A stretch of 64,000 nucleotides of DNA from G958296245 sp963664035. GTDB taxonomy: Bacteria; Chloroflexota; Dehalococcoidia; Lucifugimonadales; G958296245. The translations under genes were made by a program, and so were the position numbers. Below the pieces are notes generated by a model. That model was not told where the DNA came from and made no database searches. It worked only from the letters and a program-made list of their open reading frames with translations. Shown piece after piece: positions 24,510 to 32,720 of this stretch; positions within the stretch are counted from its first letter, which is position 1; every line of letters begins with the position of its first letter. Location: NCBI GenBank assembly GCA_963664035.2, contig OY760867.2, positions 434,001-498,000 on the forward strand. The letters run 5' to 3'.

Positions 24510-24866
24510 ATGGGAACCTTCTCCACGCGTATCGGCGTCAGCGATGGGAACGGCGGCGCTACCCATTGGGTAGAGGCCCTGGTAGACACGGGCGCTACTT
24601 ACTCCGTATTGCCGGACTCGGTACTCCGGGACCAGGTGGGCCTACGGCCCAAGGAGCGCCTCGTATTCACGTTTGCCGACGGTCGGCAGACGACGCTTCC
24701 CGTCGGGGATGCTACTTTTCATATCGAAGGCCGGGAGGTCCCCAACCGGGTGGTGTTTGGAGATGAAGGCCAATACATGCTCGGCGCCACGACCTTGCAG
24801 GGGTTCGGGCTAGTTGCCGACACTACTCACCATAAGCTGATTCCCGCTCCCAAGCTGCCGCTCTAG
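24510..24866 (+). CDS. retropepsin-like aspartic protease (clan AA)
   Basis: 118 residues with the active-site block WVEALVDTGATYSVLPDSVL (Asp-Thr-Gly-Ala) near residue 27 and the later hydrophobic-Gly flap partner YMLGATTLQGFGL. Size and layout match single-domain clan AA proteases that act as homodimers. No signal peptide. In bacteria such small genes are common near toxin-antitoxin and mobile loci; the substrate is unknown. It sits between the intact MFS gene and a fragment copied from it. Confidence 0.85.
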   Translation: MGTFSTRIGVSDGNGGATHWVEALVDTGATYSVLPDSVLRDQVGLRPKERLVFTFADGRQTTLPVGDATFHIEGREVPNRVVFGDEGQYMLGATTLQGFGLVADTTHHKLIPAPKLPL

Positions 24867-24879
24867 CCCCACCTCGCCG

Positions 24880-25061
24880 TCGAGTACTCCGAAGCGACAG
24901 TGGCCTTGATGCTGTCCGGGGCGCAGGTCGCAGGCATCGTATCGCAGCCGGTGATGGGATACCTCTCGGACACTATGGGCCGGAAGCCGGTGCTGGTGGC
25001 CGGGACCGGCCTGATCATGCTCTCCGCCTTCGCCCTCAGGTTCGCCCGCCCGGGCTCCTGA
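24880..25061 (+). pseudogene. MFS transporter fragment (partial duplicate)
   Basis: The frame reads EYSEATVALMLSGAQVAGIV, then GYLSDTMGRKPVLVAGTGL, then LRFARPGS and a stop at 25059-25061. It is nearly identical at DNA level to about 23752-23930 of the intact MFS gene, with a few substitutions and no start codon. It lacks the rest of the transporter, so it cannot function. Confidence 0.85.
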
Positions 25062-25077
25062 ACGATCCATCCAATCC

Positions 25078-25107
25078 TTGACGCGCACCGAACCTACGTG
25101 CTACTAT
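25078..25107 (+). promoter_or_regulatory. strong sigma-70-like promoter
   Basis: TTGACG (25078-25083), 18 bases, then TACTAT (25102-25107) with an upstream TG giving an extended -10. It points into a gene-poor stretch (25108-25630) of tandem repeats and a hairpin. No convincing coding sequence follows directly, so a non-coding transcript is possible. Confidence 0.5.
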
Positions 25108-25218
25108 AGCCCACGTGAACAGACGATCAGGTACTCCGCTCCGTGCCGTGGCCTCCCTCGCGTCGGGAATCGGCCCTGTGTGGGAGGCGCACCCCCCTTC
25201 TGGGCACCTCGAAAGGCG

Positions 25219-25341
25219 TGTCTCATTCTGTCTCGTCGGCGTCTCATTCTGTCTTGTCGGTGTCTCATTCTGTCTTGTTCGCGTCTCCCACTGTCTCGCG
25301 AGCCAAAGCTGAATGAGACGAAATGAGACACAATAAGACAC
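25219..25341. repeat. 21-bp tandem repeats followed by inverted copies
   Basis: Four 21-base units (25219-25239, 25240-25260, 25261-25281, 25282-25302) share a GTCTCATTCTGTCT core; the last is diverged. After a short gap, 25311-25341 carries inverted relatives (GAATGAGACGAAATGAGACA), so transcripts could fold into a long hairpin. The rest of 25062-25658 shows no gene I can support. Confidence 0.75.
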
Positions 25342-25469
25342 ATATCGTGAAAATCGGGCCTTAGCGCCGCCGACTGCCCCTCCGACCCCATCCCGCACGG
25401 CGAGAACCCCCCGTCGCCGGCCGCCAACCGGCCCACTACTTGCCCCACCCAAATCCCTCACCTCCGTCG

Positions 25470-25487
25470 TTCCCGCGAAAGCGGGAA
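25470..25487. repeat. REP-like hairpin
   Basis: TTCCCGC GAAA GCGGGAA is a perfect 7-bp stem with a GAAA tetraloop, followed by TCCATCC. This is a short palindromic repeat form common in many bacterial genomes, and it creates spurious ORFs on the other strand. Confidence 0.7.
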
Positions 25488-25658
25488 TCCATCCCCGGAG
25501 AGGTGCATCGTCGTGACCCAGCAAGCAGTTCGTTACGCCCACCGTGCGGATTAGGTGATGGCTTTGGCCCCATTAGACTGGGTGCCATGCTTACAATGCC
25601 GGCCCGTCCACGCTATGCTATATGAGCACATACCATGATCCCTTGCAGGAGGCCGCAC

Positions 25659-26747
25659 GTGGGCAGTGAGCCGAGGCTGAAGAGGCTGCGCGAGAAGATG
25701 GAGGAAGAGGAGCTGGAGGCGATGCTCATATCCAGCCCCGAGAACCGCCGCTACTTCTCCGGCTTCGCTGGCTCCGCCGGATACCTGCTCGTCACCCCCT
25801 CGGACGCCGTGCTGGCAACGGACTTCCGCTACGTCGAGCAGGCCGGCCAACAGGCGCCCGGCTACAGGGTCGAGCGCATCACCGGCAAGATCGACTGGTT
25901 CCCCGAGCTCATAGAGGACGCCGGGGTCTCCAACGTCGGCTTCGAGGCCGACGACGTGACGGTCGCCCTGCACGAGCGTCTCGTGAAAGCCCTGGAGAAG
26001 GCCGGCTTCTCGGAGAAGGTCTCGCTGACCGCGGCCCCCGCCGACGTGGGATGGCTCAGGGCCGCCAAGTACGAGGACGAGATGGGCCCGCTGCTCCGCG
26101 CCATAGAGATCACCGACCGCGCCTTCGAGGAGGTCGCCCCCTCCATACGCCCAGGAATGACCGAGGCGCAGGTGGCATGGGCCATCGAGAAGTCGGTGCG
26201 CGAGCAGGGCGCGGAGGGACTCGCCTTCGATACCATAGTCGGCGCGGGCCCCAACGGCGCGCTCCCCCACCACCGGGCCGACGACACCGTCATCCAGGAC
26301 GGCGACCCCGTGGTCATAGACATGGGCGCGAAGTACGAGGGCTACTGCGCCGACCTCACACGCACCATCGTCGTCGGAGAGCCCGACGAGACCTTCAGGA
26401 AGGTCTACGGCACGGTCCTGGAAGCGCAGCTCAAAGCCGAGGAGATGGTCGAACCGGGAATGACGGGCGCCGAGGTGGACGCCATCTCCAGGGACGTAAT
26501 CGGCGAGGCAGGCCACTGGGACGACTTCGGCCACAGCCTGGGGCACGGCGTGGGACTGGCCGTCCACGAGTCCCCCACGCTCGGGCCCAACTCCTCCGAC
26601 TCGCTCGAGAACGACATGGTCTTCACCATAGAACCCGGCATATACCTGCCGGAGTGGGGGGGCGTCCGCATCGAGGACATGGTCATCCTCGAAGACGGAC
26701 GCGCCCGCGTCCTGAGCAACGCCCCCAAGCTGGACCTGGGCGCGTAG
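25659..26747 (+). CDS. M24-family Xaa-Pro aminopeptidase
   Basis: 362 residues from a GTG at 25659, chosen for its AGGAGG six bases upstream; the ATG at 25635 would overlap that site. A creatinase-like N-terminal domain (SSPENRRYFSGFAGSAGYLL) is followed by the pita-bread catalytic domain with the dimetal ligands: Asp in VVIDMGAKYEGYCADLTRT (both Asp), His in GHSLGHGVGLAVHE, and Glu pairs in FTIEPGIYLPEWGGVRIED. All five ligands are present, so it should remove N-terminal residues preceding proline. It lies directly upstream of efp, a common arrangement. Confidence 0.93.
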   Translation: MGSEPRLKRLREKMEEEELEAMLISSPENRRYFSGFAGSAGYLLVTPSDAVLATDFRYVEQAGQQAPGYRVERITGKIDWFPELIEDAGVSNVGFEADDVTVALHERLVKALEKAGFSEKVSLTAAPADVGWLRAAKYEDEMGPLLRAIEITDRAFEEVAPSIRPGMTEAQVAWAIEKSVREQGAEGLAFDTIVGAGPNGALPHHRADDTVIQDGDPVVIDMGAKYEGYCADLTRTIVVGEPDETFRKVYGTVLEAQLKAEEMVEPGMTGAEVDAISRDVIGEAGHWDDFGHSLGHGVGLAVHESPTLGPNSSDSLENDMVFTIEPGIYLPEWGGVRIEDMVILEDGRARVLSNAPKLDLGA

Positions 26748-26769
26748 CTTGGAGACTATCTCAGGATCC

Positions 26770-26838
26770 TTTCCCCCGAGGGGGAAGGTATCTCAGAATC
26801 CCTTCCCCCTGAGGGGGAAGGTTAGGATGGGGGTCGAA
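26770..26838. repeat. palindromic repeat ahead of efp
   Basis: Two short palindromes (TTTCCCCCGAGGGGGAA and TTCCCCCTGAGGGGGAA) and a trailing GGTTAGGATGGGGG, the same style as the CCCTCCCCCATTTTGGGGGAGGGTTAG-type repeats elsewhere in the window. It sits between the peptidase and efp and reaches the efp ribosome-binding region. Confidence 0.6.
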
Positions 26839-26844
26839 CAGCCA

Positions 26845-27408
26845 ATGACGATAGGATACGGAGACCTCAGGAGAGGCATGTCCATAGACCTCGACGGCGA
26901 GCCCTACGCCGTCGTCGAGTACGAGCGCAGCAAGATGCAGCAGCGCGCCCCGGTCATGAGGGTGCGCTTCAGGTCCCTGCGGACCGGGCGCGTCACCGAC
27001 AGGACCTTCCAGGGCTTCGACGTGAAGTTCACGCCCGCCGCCGTCGACAGGCGCAAGGCCCAGTACATCTACCAGGACGGCGGCCTCTACTACTTCATGG
27101 ACCAGGAGTCCTACGAGCAGTTCCCGCTCGATGGGGAGAGCATCGAGGACTCCCTCCCGTACATGGTCGAGGAAGCCACCGTCGACGTCGTCTTCCACGA
27201 GGGCCAGCCCATCGCGGTCGAGATGCCCATCACCGTCGACCTGAAGGTGGCCAGCACCGAGCCGGGCTTCAAGGGCAACACCGCGCAGGGCGGCTCCAAG
27301 CCCGCCACGCTGGAGACGGGGCTGCTCGTGCAGGTGCCGCTATTCATCGACACGGGCGAGACCATCCGCGTGGACACCCGCAGCGGCGAATACCTGTCGA
27401 GGGTGTGA
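26845..27408 (+). CDS. efp: elongation factor P
   Basis: 187 residues from the ATG at 26845; an in-frame ATG six codons earlier is possible. Three-domain EF-P: N-terminal KOW-like GYGDLRRGMSIDLDGEPYAV, OB domain with YIYQDGGLYYFMDQESYEQF and C-terminal GNTAQGGSKPATLETGLLVQ, a strong EF-P signature. EF-P relieves ribosome stalling at polyproline stretches, which fits a genome with Thr-Pro and Pro-rich secreted proteins. The loop that usually reads PGKG is SKMQQRAP here, keeping a Lys (residue 30) at the tip in a non-canonical context. Which modification, if any, it receives is unknown. Confidence 0.93.
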   Translation: MTIGYGDLRRGMSIDLDGEPYAVVEYERSKMQQRAPVMRVRFRSLRTGRVTDRTFQGFDVKFTPAAVDRRKAQYIYQDGGLYYFMDQESYEQFPLDGESIEDSLPYMVEEATVDVVFHEGQPIAVEMPITVDLKVASTEPGFKGNTAQGGSKPATLETGLLVQVPLFIDTGETIRVDTRSGEYLSRV

Positions 27409-27409
27409 G

Positions 27410-28630
27410 GTGGCCGTATACTCCGTCTCCCAGCTCACCCGCTACCTGAGGGACCTGCTCGACCACGAGGTGCTCCTCCGCGACGTCTGGGTACGCGGCG
27501 AGGTGGCCAACCTGGGCCGCCCCGCGAGCGGCCACTCCTACTTCACCCTGCGCGACGGCCACGCCGCCCTGCGCTGCGTCATGTTCCGCGACGGGATGGG
27601 CGCCGACCTCATCGAGAGCGGCTCCTCCCTCATCGCCCACGGCCGCGTGACGCTGTACGAGCCCCGCGGCGACCTACAGCTCGTTGCCGACGTCGTCCAG
27701 CCGGAGGGGGTCGGAGACCTACAGATGCGCCTGGAGCAGCTCAAGCGGAAGCTCCAGGGGCAGGGGCTCTTCGAGGAGTCCCGCAAGCGCCCGCTGCCCC
27801 GCTTCCCGCGGCGCATAGGCGTCGCCACTTCGCCGAGCGGCGCCGTCTGGCACGACGTCCGGATGGTGGTGCGGCGCAGGTACCCCCTCGTAGAGCTGGT
27901 GCTGGCGCCGACGCCCGTGCAGGGCGACTGGGCCGCCAGGGGCATCGTCGACGCCTTGAACGCCCTGAACCGCCTCGACGGCCTGGACGCGATCATCCTG
28001 GCCCGCGGCGGAGGCTCGCTGGAAGACCTCTGGCCATTCAACGAGGAGGTCGTCGCCAGGGCCGTCTTCGCCAGCCGCGCCCCCGTCGTCTCCGGCGTGG
28101 GACACGAGACCGACGTGACCATAGCCGACATGGTGGCCGACAGGCGAGCGCCCACCCCGTCGGCCGCGGCCGAGATGGTCGTGCCCGACGTCGCGGAGCT
28201 CAGGGCGGCCCTCGAGGCCCGCAGGCGCTCCGCCTCCCGGAGTCTCCTGAACAGGATGCAAACTCTCAGGACACGCGTGTCCCACCTGCGCGGCCGCGCC
28301 CAACGAAGGCGGCCGGACGTCGACAGCCTCAGGCAGCGCATCGACGACCTCCTGGGCGGCGTCGCCGCCAAGCTGCGCCGCGACTTCCAAAACAGGACGC
28401 GCCACGCCGAATCGCTGCAAAAGCGCCTGCATGCCCTCAGCCCGCGGGACACCCTGCGCAGGGGCTTTGCCATCGTCCAGGCACGCCCCGGGGACGCCGT
28501 CCTGACCGACTCGGGACGCCTGGCGCCGGGCGACCGCGTGGAGGTGACGCTGGCGCGCGGAGGCTTCAGCGCCGAGGTCGCATCTACGCGGCCCGTCAAT
28601 CGCGGCGCCCCCCCCGGAGCCAGGCGATGA
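27410..28630 (+). CDS. xseA: exodeoxyribonuclease VII large subunit
   Basis: 406 residues starting with GTG two bases after the efp stop. An OB-fold N-terminus (VWVRGEVANLGRPASGHSYF, LRCVMFRDG) leads to the catalytic domain with RIGVATSPSGAVWHDV, AIILARGGGSLEDLWPFNEE and APVVSGVGHETDVTIADMVA, then a long Arg-rich coiled coil and the closing RGFAIVQA segment. Normal length. With XseB it degrades single-stranded DNA in repair. It overlaps xseB by four bases. Confidence 0.96.
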   Translation: MAVYSVSQLTRYLRDLLDHEVLLRDVWVRGEVANLGRPASGHSYFTLRDGHAALRCVMFRDGMGADLIESGSSLIAHGRVTLYEPRGDLQLVADVVQPEGVGDLQMRLEQLKRKLQGQGLFEESRKRPLPRFPRRIGVATSPSGAVWHDVRMVVRRRYPLVELVLAPTPVQGDWAARGIVDALNALNRLDGLDAIILARGGGSLEDLWPFNEEVVARAVFASRAPVVSGVGHETDVTIADMVADRRAPTPSAAAEMVVPDVAELRAALEARRRSASRSLLNRMQTLRTRVSHLRGRAQRRRPDVDSLRQRIDDLLGGVAAKLRRDFQNRTRHAESLQKRLHALSPRDTLRRGFAIVQARPGDAVLTDSGRLAPGDRVEVTLARGGFSAEVASTRPVNRGAPPGARR

Positions 28631-28875
28631 GCACCGCCGCGAGAGACCGCAAACCCACCTTCGAGGAGGTAATGACCCGGCTGGAGCAGACCGTGCAGGC
28701 CCTCGAGGCGGGCGACCTGCCGCTGGACGAGGCCACGAAGCTGTACGAGCGCGGCATGCGCCTCGCCCGCATGTGCAACGAGATGCTCGCCGCCGCCGAC
28801 CTCCGCATCACCCAGATCGAGACGACCTACGGCGAGCAAATGCGCCTCCCGCCGCAGAGAGACGACGCCCCGTGA
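28627..28875 (+). CDS. xseB: exodeoxyribonuclease VII small subunit
   Basis: 82 residues: PTFEEVMTRLEQTVQALEAG followed by LPLDEATKLYERGMRLARMC, the standard XseB two-helix protein. The start overlaps the xseA stop (ATGA), giving coupled expression of the holoenzyme subunits. Confidence 0.95.
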   Translation: MSTAARDRKPTFEEVMTRLEQTVQALEAGDLPLDEATKLYERGMRLARMCNEMLAAADLRITQIETTYGEQMRLPPQRDDAP

Positions 28876-28882
28876 GCGAGCC

Positions 28883-29542
28883 ATGCTGAAGGTAGACCTC
28901 CATATGCACACCCACTTCTCCCACGACTCCCTCGTCTCCCCCGAGCGCCTGGTCGCCAGGTGCCTGGAGGTCGGCCTGAACTGCATCGCCGTCACCGACC
29001 ACAACACCACCGAGGGCGCCAAGGCCGTCAAGAGCATCGCCCCATTCTTCGTCATCGTCGGCGAGGAGGTCCGCACCTCCGAGGGTGAGGTGACCGGCCT
29101 CTTCCTGGCAGAGACGATACCGCCGGATCTACCCATCGCCGAGACCGTCCGCAGGATCAAGGACCAGGGCGGCCTGGTGTCCATCCCCCACCCCTTCGAC
29201 AGGTTCCGTGGCGAGGTGATAAGCTGTAGGGGCCTTGACGAGGTCGTCCGGTACGCCGACGTCGTAGAGGTGTTCAACGCGCGCAACAACCTGAGCGCGG
29301 ATGACCGCAAGGCGCTTGACTTCGCGCGCGAGCATGGGCTGCTGACCTCCGGCGTGAGCGACGCCCACACCACGATGGAGTTGGGCCGCACCTACGTCGA
29401 GATGCCCGACTTCGACGGTACGCCCGAGGGCTTCAAGCTCGCGCTCGCCCAGGGGAGGATCGTAGGCAGGAGGACGAGCCCCCTGGTTCACGTCGTGACG
29501 TCATTGACTAAGATAAGGACGCGTCTATTCCGCCGGCGGTGA
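28883..29542 (+). CDS. PHP-domain metal-dependent phosphoesterase
   Basis: 219 residues opening MLKVDLHMHTHFSHDSLVSP (HxH metal motif), then NCIAVTDHNTTEGA (Asp-His), FVIVGEEVRTSEGEV (Glu), LVSIPHPFDRFRG (His) and GLLTSGVSDAHTT (Asp-x-His). All PHP ligands are visible, so it is likely an active trinuclear phosphoesterase acting on a nucleotide or sugar phosphate. It follows xseB by seven bases in the same operon. Substrate unknown. Confidence 0.9.
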   Translation: MLKVDLHMHTHFSHDSLVSPERLVARCLEVGLNCIAVTDHNTTEGAKAVKSIAPFFVIVGEEVRTSEGEVTGLFLAETIPPDLPIAETVRRIKDQGGLVSIPHPFDRFRGEVISCRGLDEVVRYADVVEVFNARNNLSADDRKALDFAREHGLLTSGVSDAHTTMELGRTYVEMPDFDGTPEGFKLALAQGRIVGRRTSPLVHVVTSLTKIRTRLFRRR

Positions 29543-29576
29543 CTCCAAGCGCCGCTTCGCAGAACTGGAACCGGGA

Positions 29577-30626
29577 TTGAACGACAACTCCACAGACCGC
29601 CCGGAGAACGCTGGCCAGGCATGGCTCCCGGAAGGGCAGACGCGGGCCGTAGTCACGTGGGGGTTGCTGGTCGCCAACGCCGTCGCCGGGCTCATGACGT
29701 ACGCGGCCGGCGGCGCCGAAAACCCCGACGTGCTCCTGGACCTCGGAGCGATGTTCGGCCCCCTGATCGCAAACGGCGAATACTGGCGCCTATCCACCGC
29801 CATGTTCCTGCACGCCGGCATACCCCACTTCGCCTTCAACTGTCTCGCCCTCTTCATATTCGGCCCCCAGGTCGAGCACTACTACGGCCGCTTCAGATTC
29901 GCCGTCATCTACCTCCTGTCCGGGCTCTCCAGCAGCGTGGCCAGCTACCTGCTCAACTCCATCACCATAGGCGTCGGCGCGAGCGGGGCGATATTCGGCG
30001 TGATCGGCGCCCTCGCCGCCTTCCTGCTGGTGCAAAGACGCGTACTCGGAGAGATGTCGCGGGCCACGCTCTACGGCCTCGCGCTGATGACGGCCATAAA
30101 CCTGGCCTACGGGCTGGCCACCCCCGGGATAGACAACTGGGCGCACATTGGCGGCCTTGCGGCCGGGTTCTTACTGGGCCTGGTCCTCGCGCCCAAGCTC
30201 CGGCTATCGGCTGACCCCGGAGCCCCCGCGGAGGTCGTGGAATCCGGTATGCCGCTGAAGCGCTGGTGGGCCGTACCCGTCCTGGTCGTCCTGCTCGTCG
30301 CCGGCGTATGGATGGCGGCGACCACCATGCCGGACAACGCCTACACCCGCCTGTACGCGGCCGAGCGCCACTACGGGAGCAACAACCTCGATGCCGCCCT
30401 AACCGAGGTCAACGACGCCATTACGGTCGCATACTCCATGAGCGAGGCCCACCGCTTCCGGGCAAACGCCGAAGCGTTCATGCTCCGTGGGCTCATATAT
30501 CGCGACCTCGGCCGGCTGGCCGAGGCGAGCACCGACCTCACCCGCGCCATCGCGCTCGGCAGAATCGGCAACGAGCGCGTCAGCGCCGAGGCCGCCCTCC
30601 TCCTCCACGACCTCAGCGTCCGGTGA
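29577..30626 (+). CDS. rhomboid-family intramembrane serine protease with TPR-like tail
   Basis: 349 residues with a TTG start. Six to seven membrane helices; the rhomboid catalytic pair is Ser136 in GVGASGAIFGVIGA and His190 in NWAHIGGLAAGFLLG, with the oxyanion Asn88 and His84 in GIPHFAFNCLALF and the L1 loop NGEYWRLSTAMFLHAG. After the membrane core, residues from about 262 (TRLYAAERHYGSNNLDAALT) to the end form TPR-like helices, probably on the cytosolic side for partner binding. It cleaves membrane-spanning substrates. Downstream in the xseA-xseB-PHP run. Confidence 0.9.
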   Translation: MNDNSTDRPENAGQAWLPEGQTRAVVTWGLLVANAVAGLMTYAAGGAENPDVLLDLGAMFGPLIANGEYWRLSTAMFLHAGIPHFAFNCLALFIFGPQVEHYYGRFRFAVIYLLSGLSSSVASYLLNSITIGVGASGAIFGVIGALAAFLLVQRRVLGEMSRATLYGLALMTAINLAYGLATPGIDNWAHIGGLAAGFLLGLVLAPKLRLSADPGAPAEVVESGMPLKRWWAVPVLVVLLVAGVWMAATTMPDNAYTRLYAAERHYGSNNLDAALTEVNDAITVAYSMSEAHRFRANAEAFMLRGLIYRDLGRLAEASTDLTRAIALGRIGNERVSAEAALLLHDLSVR

Positions 30627-30638
30627 CGGTGGGCAGCC

Positions 30639-31262
30639 GTGCGGCAGCTCCAACTCGGCTTCATGTCGTCGCACGGTGGGACCAACGTGCAGGCCATCGT
30701 GGATGCCTGCAAGGACGGCCGCCTCCGCGCGGCCCCGCGCGTCCTGATCGGCAACAACTCCCGCTCCACGGCCCTTGAGCGCGCCCGCCGCGAGGGCATC
30801 CCCCACCGCCACATCAGCGCCGTCACCCACCCCGACCCGGGCGATCGCGACGCCGCCATCGCCGACACCCTCAAAGCCCACGGCGTAGACCTCGTCGTCC
30901 TCTCCGGCTACATGAAGCGCCTCGGCCCGAGGACCATAGCCGCATACAGGGCGCGCATCCTCAACGTACATCCCGCGCTGCTGCCCCGCTTCGGCGGCAA
31001 GGGCATGTACGGCGACGCCGTCCACCAGGCCGTCCTCGACGCCGGCGTGAGCGTCACCGGCGCCACCATCCACCTCGTAGACGAGCAATACGACCACGGC
31101 CCGCCAGTAGCCCGCCGGGAAGTGCCCGTACTCCCCACCGACACCGTCGCCTCCCTACGCGACCGCGTCCGAGCCGTCGAGCGCGCCCTCTACGTCCAAA
31201 CCCTCCACCGCATCGCCACCGCCGAAATAGACCTGGACGCCATCGCAGAAGCGCTCCCGTGA
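30639..31262 (+). CDS. purN: phosphoribosylglycinamide formyltransferase
   Basis: 207 residues with a GTG start. GART fold: LGFMSSHGGTNVQAIVDACK (phosphate loop), VLIGNNSRSTALERARREGI, DLVVLSGYMKRLGP, catalytic Asn/His in ILNVHPALLPRFGGKGMYG and GATIHLVDEQYDHGPPVA with the final catalytic Asp. It transfers a formyl group from 10-formyl-tetrahydrofolate to glycinamide ribonucleotide in purine synthesis. It follows the rhomboid gene by 12 bases; no other pur gene is nearby. Confidence 0.93.
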   Translation: MRQLQLGFMSSHGGTNVQAIVDACKDGRLRAAPRVLIGNNSRSTALERARREGIPHRHISAVTHPDPGDRDAAIADTLKAHGVDLVVLSGYMKRLGPRTIAAYRARILNVHPALLPRFGGKGMYGDAVHQAVLDAGVSVTGATIHLVDEQYDHGPPVARREVPVLPTDTVASLRDRVRAVERALYVQTLHRIATAEIDLDAIAEALP

Positions 31263-31267
31263 CATGC

Positions 31268-31795
31268 TCAGGCCCCCTCCTGGGCGGCCAGTGCGTCGCG
31301 GAACCACCTCTGGTAGATGGGCCGGTAGTCGCGGCCAAACCCCACCATCTCCAGCGCCTCGTCCGGGCGCACGACCATCCTGCCCGTCGTCTCGTGGCGT
31401 GGCTCCCATGGCTTCAGTGAGACCTCCGCGCGCCACAGCGACCTGACAAGCACCCGGCCCTCCTGTGGTCCTTTGACGCACACACCCTTGATGAATCCGA
31501 GCAACGTCGCGTCCTCGACCACCGCGCATGCCTCCTCCATCACCTCCCTGTCCAACGTCGCCCGCCAGTCCTCGTCCCCCTCTGGCCGCCCTGCGGGGAA
31601 TTCCCACGAAACGCCCGGCCACGTCACGAGGACCACCTTCCCCTCATGTGTGAAGCATATCCCAGCCGAGCCGTGGGGCCTGCCTCTGGGAGCGGGAAGC
31701 TCCGGCGGATGCCACGACACCGCCATCTCCTGACCGCGACCATCCCGAAATCGGAACTCTTCGCCCTCCTGCGCCACGTGGTCCGGGTCGATCAC
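31268..31795 (-). CDS. NUDIX hydrolase
   Basis: 175 residues. The NUDIX box is complete: Gly in FPAGRPEGDE followed by REVMEEACAVV (G-x5-E-x7-REVxEEA). Surrounding beta strands include GSAGICFTHEGKVVLVTWPG and WEFPAGR. It hydrolyses a nucleoside diphosphate linked to another group; the specific substrate is unknown. It converges with purN, leaving only five bases between the stop codons. Confidence 0.88.
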   Translation of the reverse strand: MIDPDHVAQEGEEFRFRDGRGQEMAVSWHPPELPAPRGRPHGSAGICFTHEGKVVLVTWPGVSWEFPAGRPEGDEDWRATLDREVMEEACAVVEDATLLGFIKGVCVKGPQEGRVLVRSLWRAEVSLKPWEPRHETTGRMVVRPDEALEMVGFGRDYRPIYQRWFRDALAAQEGA

Positions 31796-31835
31796 TTACC
31801 GCATGTCCCCATCGGAATCCACGAAGGCGTCCCGT

Positions 31836-32720
31836 CTACCGTGTTGCCGCGAGGCCTGGGTTGTCCGCAAGCCACCGACGCCCTATCCCCGCGCTCTCCG
31901 TTAGCACCTGAGCGGCAGCCAGGACCGCCGAGCGTCCGGCGTCGGAGTCCGTGAAGCCGGACAGGAAATAGTCCCACGACGACAGGTAGAAAGCGGTATA
32001 GTCGTCCGCCAGACCGGTTAGTCCCAGCTCCTTCAACGCCGGGACTACTCTCGTGCGGTTCATGCTCCATGCCTGCTCGGTGTCGAGACCGGAGACGTGC
32101 AGCACGCGCGGCCCGGCCGGCGAGACGCGCCAGGACAGGGCCCGCAGCGCCTCCCGCAGGTAGCGGCCGGGCTTGTCCACGACGTGGAGCGGTATCTTAT
32201 CGACCCACCCGCCGTGCTCGATGAGGCTGGCGGCGTCGTGCCGCCTGATGGCGTCCGCATCGCTGTAGTCGCCCACCGGGTAGTCCTCCCCGTACAGCAC
32301 GGCTACGGTGGAGCGCGGGGAGTGTACGAATGCCTCGTGCTCGGCCATCATCTTGTTCATCACGATGAGCTGCGGCCTCGGCTGGTGCAGCGGTCGTGCG
32401 AACTTGGCCGCAAACCGGACCTCGACTCCCCGTTGCACCTCCAGCGCCTGGGGCACGGCGCCGAGGTATCTCGGCCACGCGCCGTCGTCATGGAACCAGA
32501 CGTGCATATCCACGTCGCTGACCTCCGGCACGTAGTCCAAGGGCGACTCCCACTCCTTCGCCGCCGAACCCTTGAGGTACATACCGCGTATCTCCCCTTC
32601 CGGAATCAGCGCCAGTAGCTGGTCCCTGAAACACTCGGCCAACCACTCTGCCTCCAAACGCAGCCTGTCACGGTCGGGGTATCGCGAGTCCCACTCCGGC
32701 ATCGAGTCCAGTCCAACCAC
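31836..32720 (-). CDS. nucleotidyltransferase-like protein
   Basis: 294 residues; GTG at 32720 abuts the larB stop, and an ATG at 32702 is an alternative. The N-terminal half has a polymerase-beta-like site: MYLKGSAAKEWESPLDYVPE then VSDVDMHVWFHDDG (Gly-Ser ... Asp-x-Asp), so metal-dependent nucleotide transfer is plausible. The C-terminal half is helical (LREALRALSWRVSP, YTAFYLSSWDYFLSG), resembling substrate-binding domains of aminoglycoside-type transferases. Directly downstream of larB, but a role in nickel cofactor making is not supported by any known family member. Confidence 0.65.
   Translation of the reverse strand: MVGLDSMPEWDSRYPDRDRLRLEAEWLAECFRDQLLALIPEGEIRGMYLKGSAAKEWESPLDYVPEVSDVDMHVWFHDDGAWPRYLGAVPQALEVQRGVEVRFAAKFARPLHQPRPQLIVMNKMMAEHEAFVHSPRSTVAVLYGEDYPVGDYSDADAIRRHDAASLIEHGGWVDKIPLHVVDKPGRYLREALRALSWRVSPAGPRVLHVSGLDTEQAWSMNRTRVVPALKELGLTGLADDYTAFYLSSWDYFLSGFTDSDAGRSAVLAAAQVLTESAGIGRRWLADNPGLAATR

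Noticed and set aside
25219..25302. CRISPR-like short repeats
   Set aside because: The 21-bp units are directly adjacent without spacers.
25115..25312. 65-residue plus-strand ORF with VSFCLVG repeats after the strong promoter
   Set aside because: The repeats are the 21-bp units read in frame; no ribosome site. A non-coding transcript is preferred.
25036..25542. 168-residue minus-strand protein containing WIPAFAGTTE and QNETPTR repeats
   Set aside because: Both motifs come from translating the REP-like hairpin and the 21-bp tandem repeats; no ribosome site and no family resemblance.
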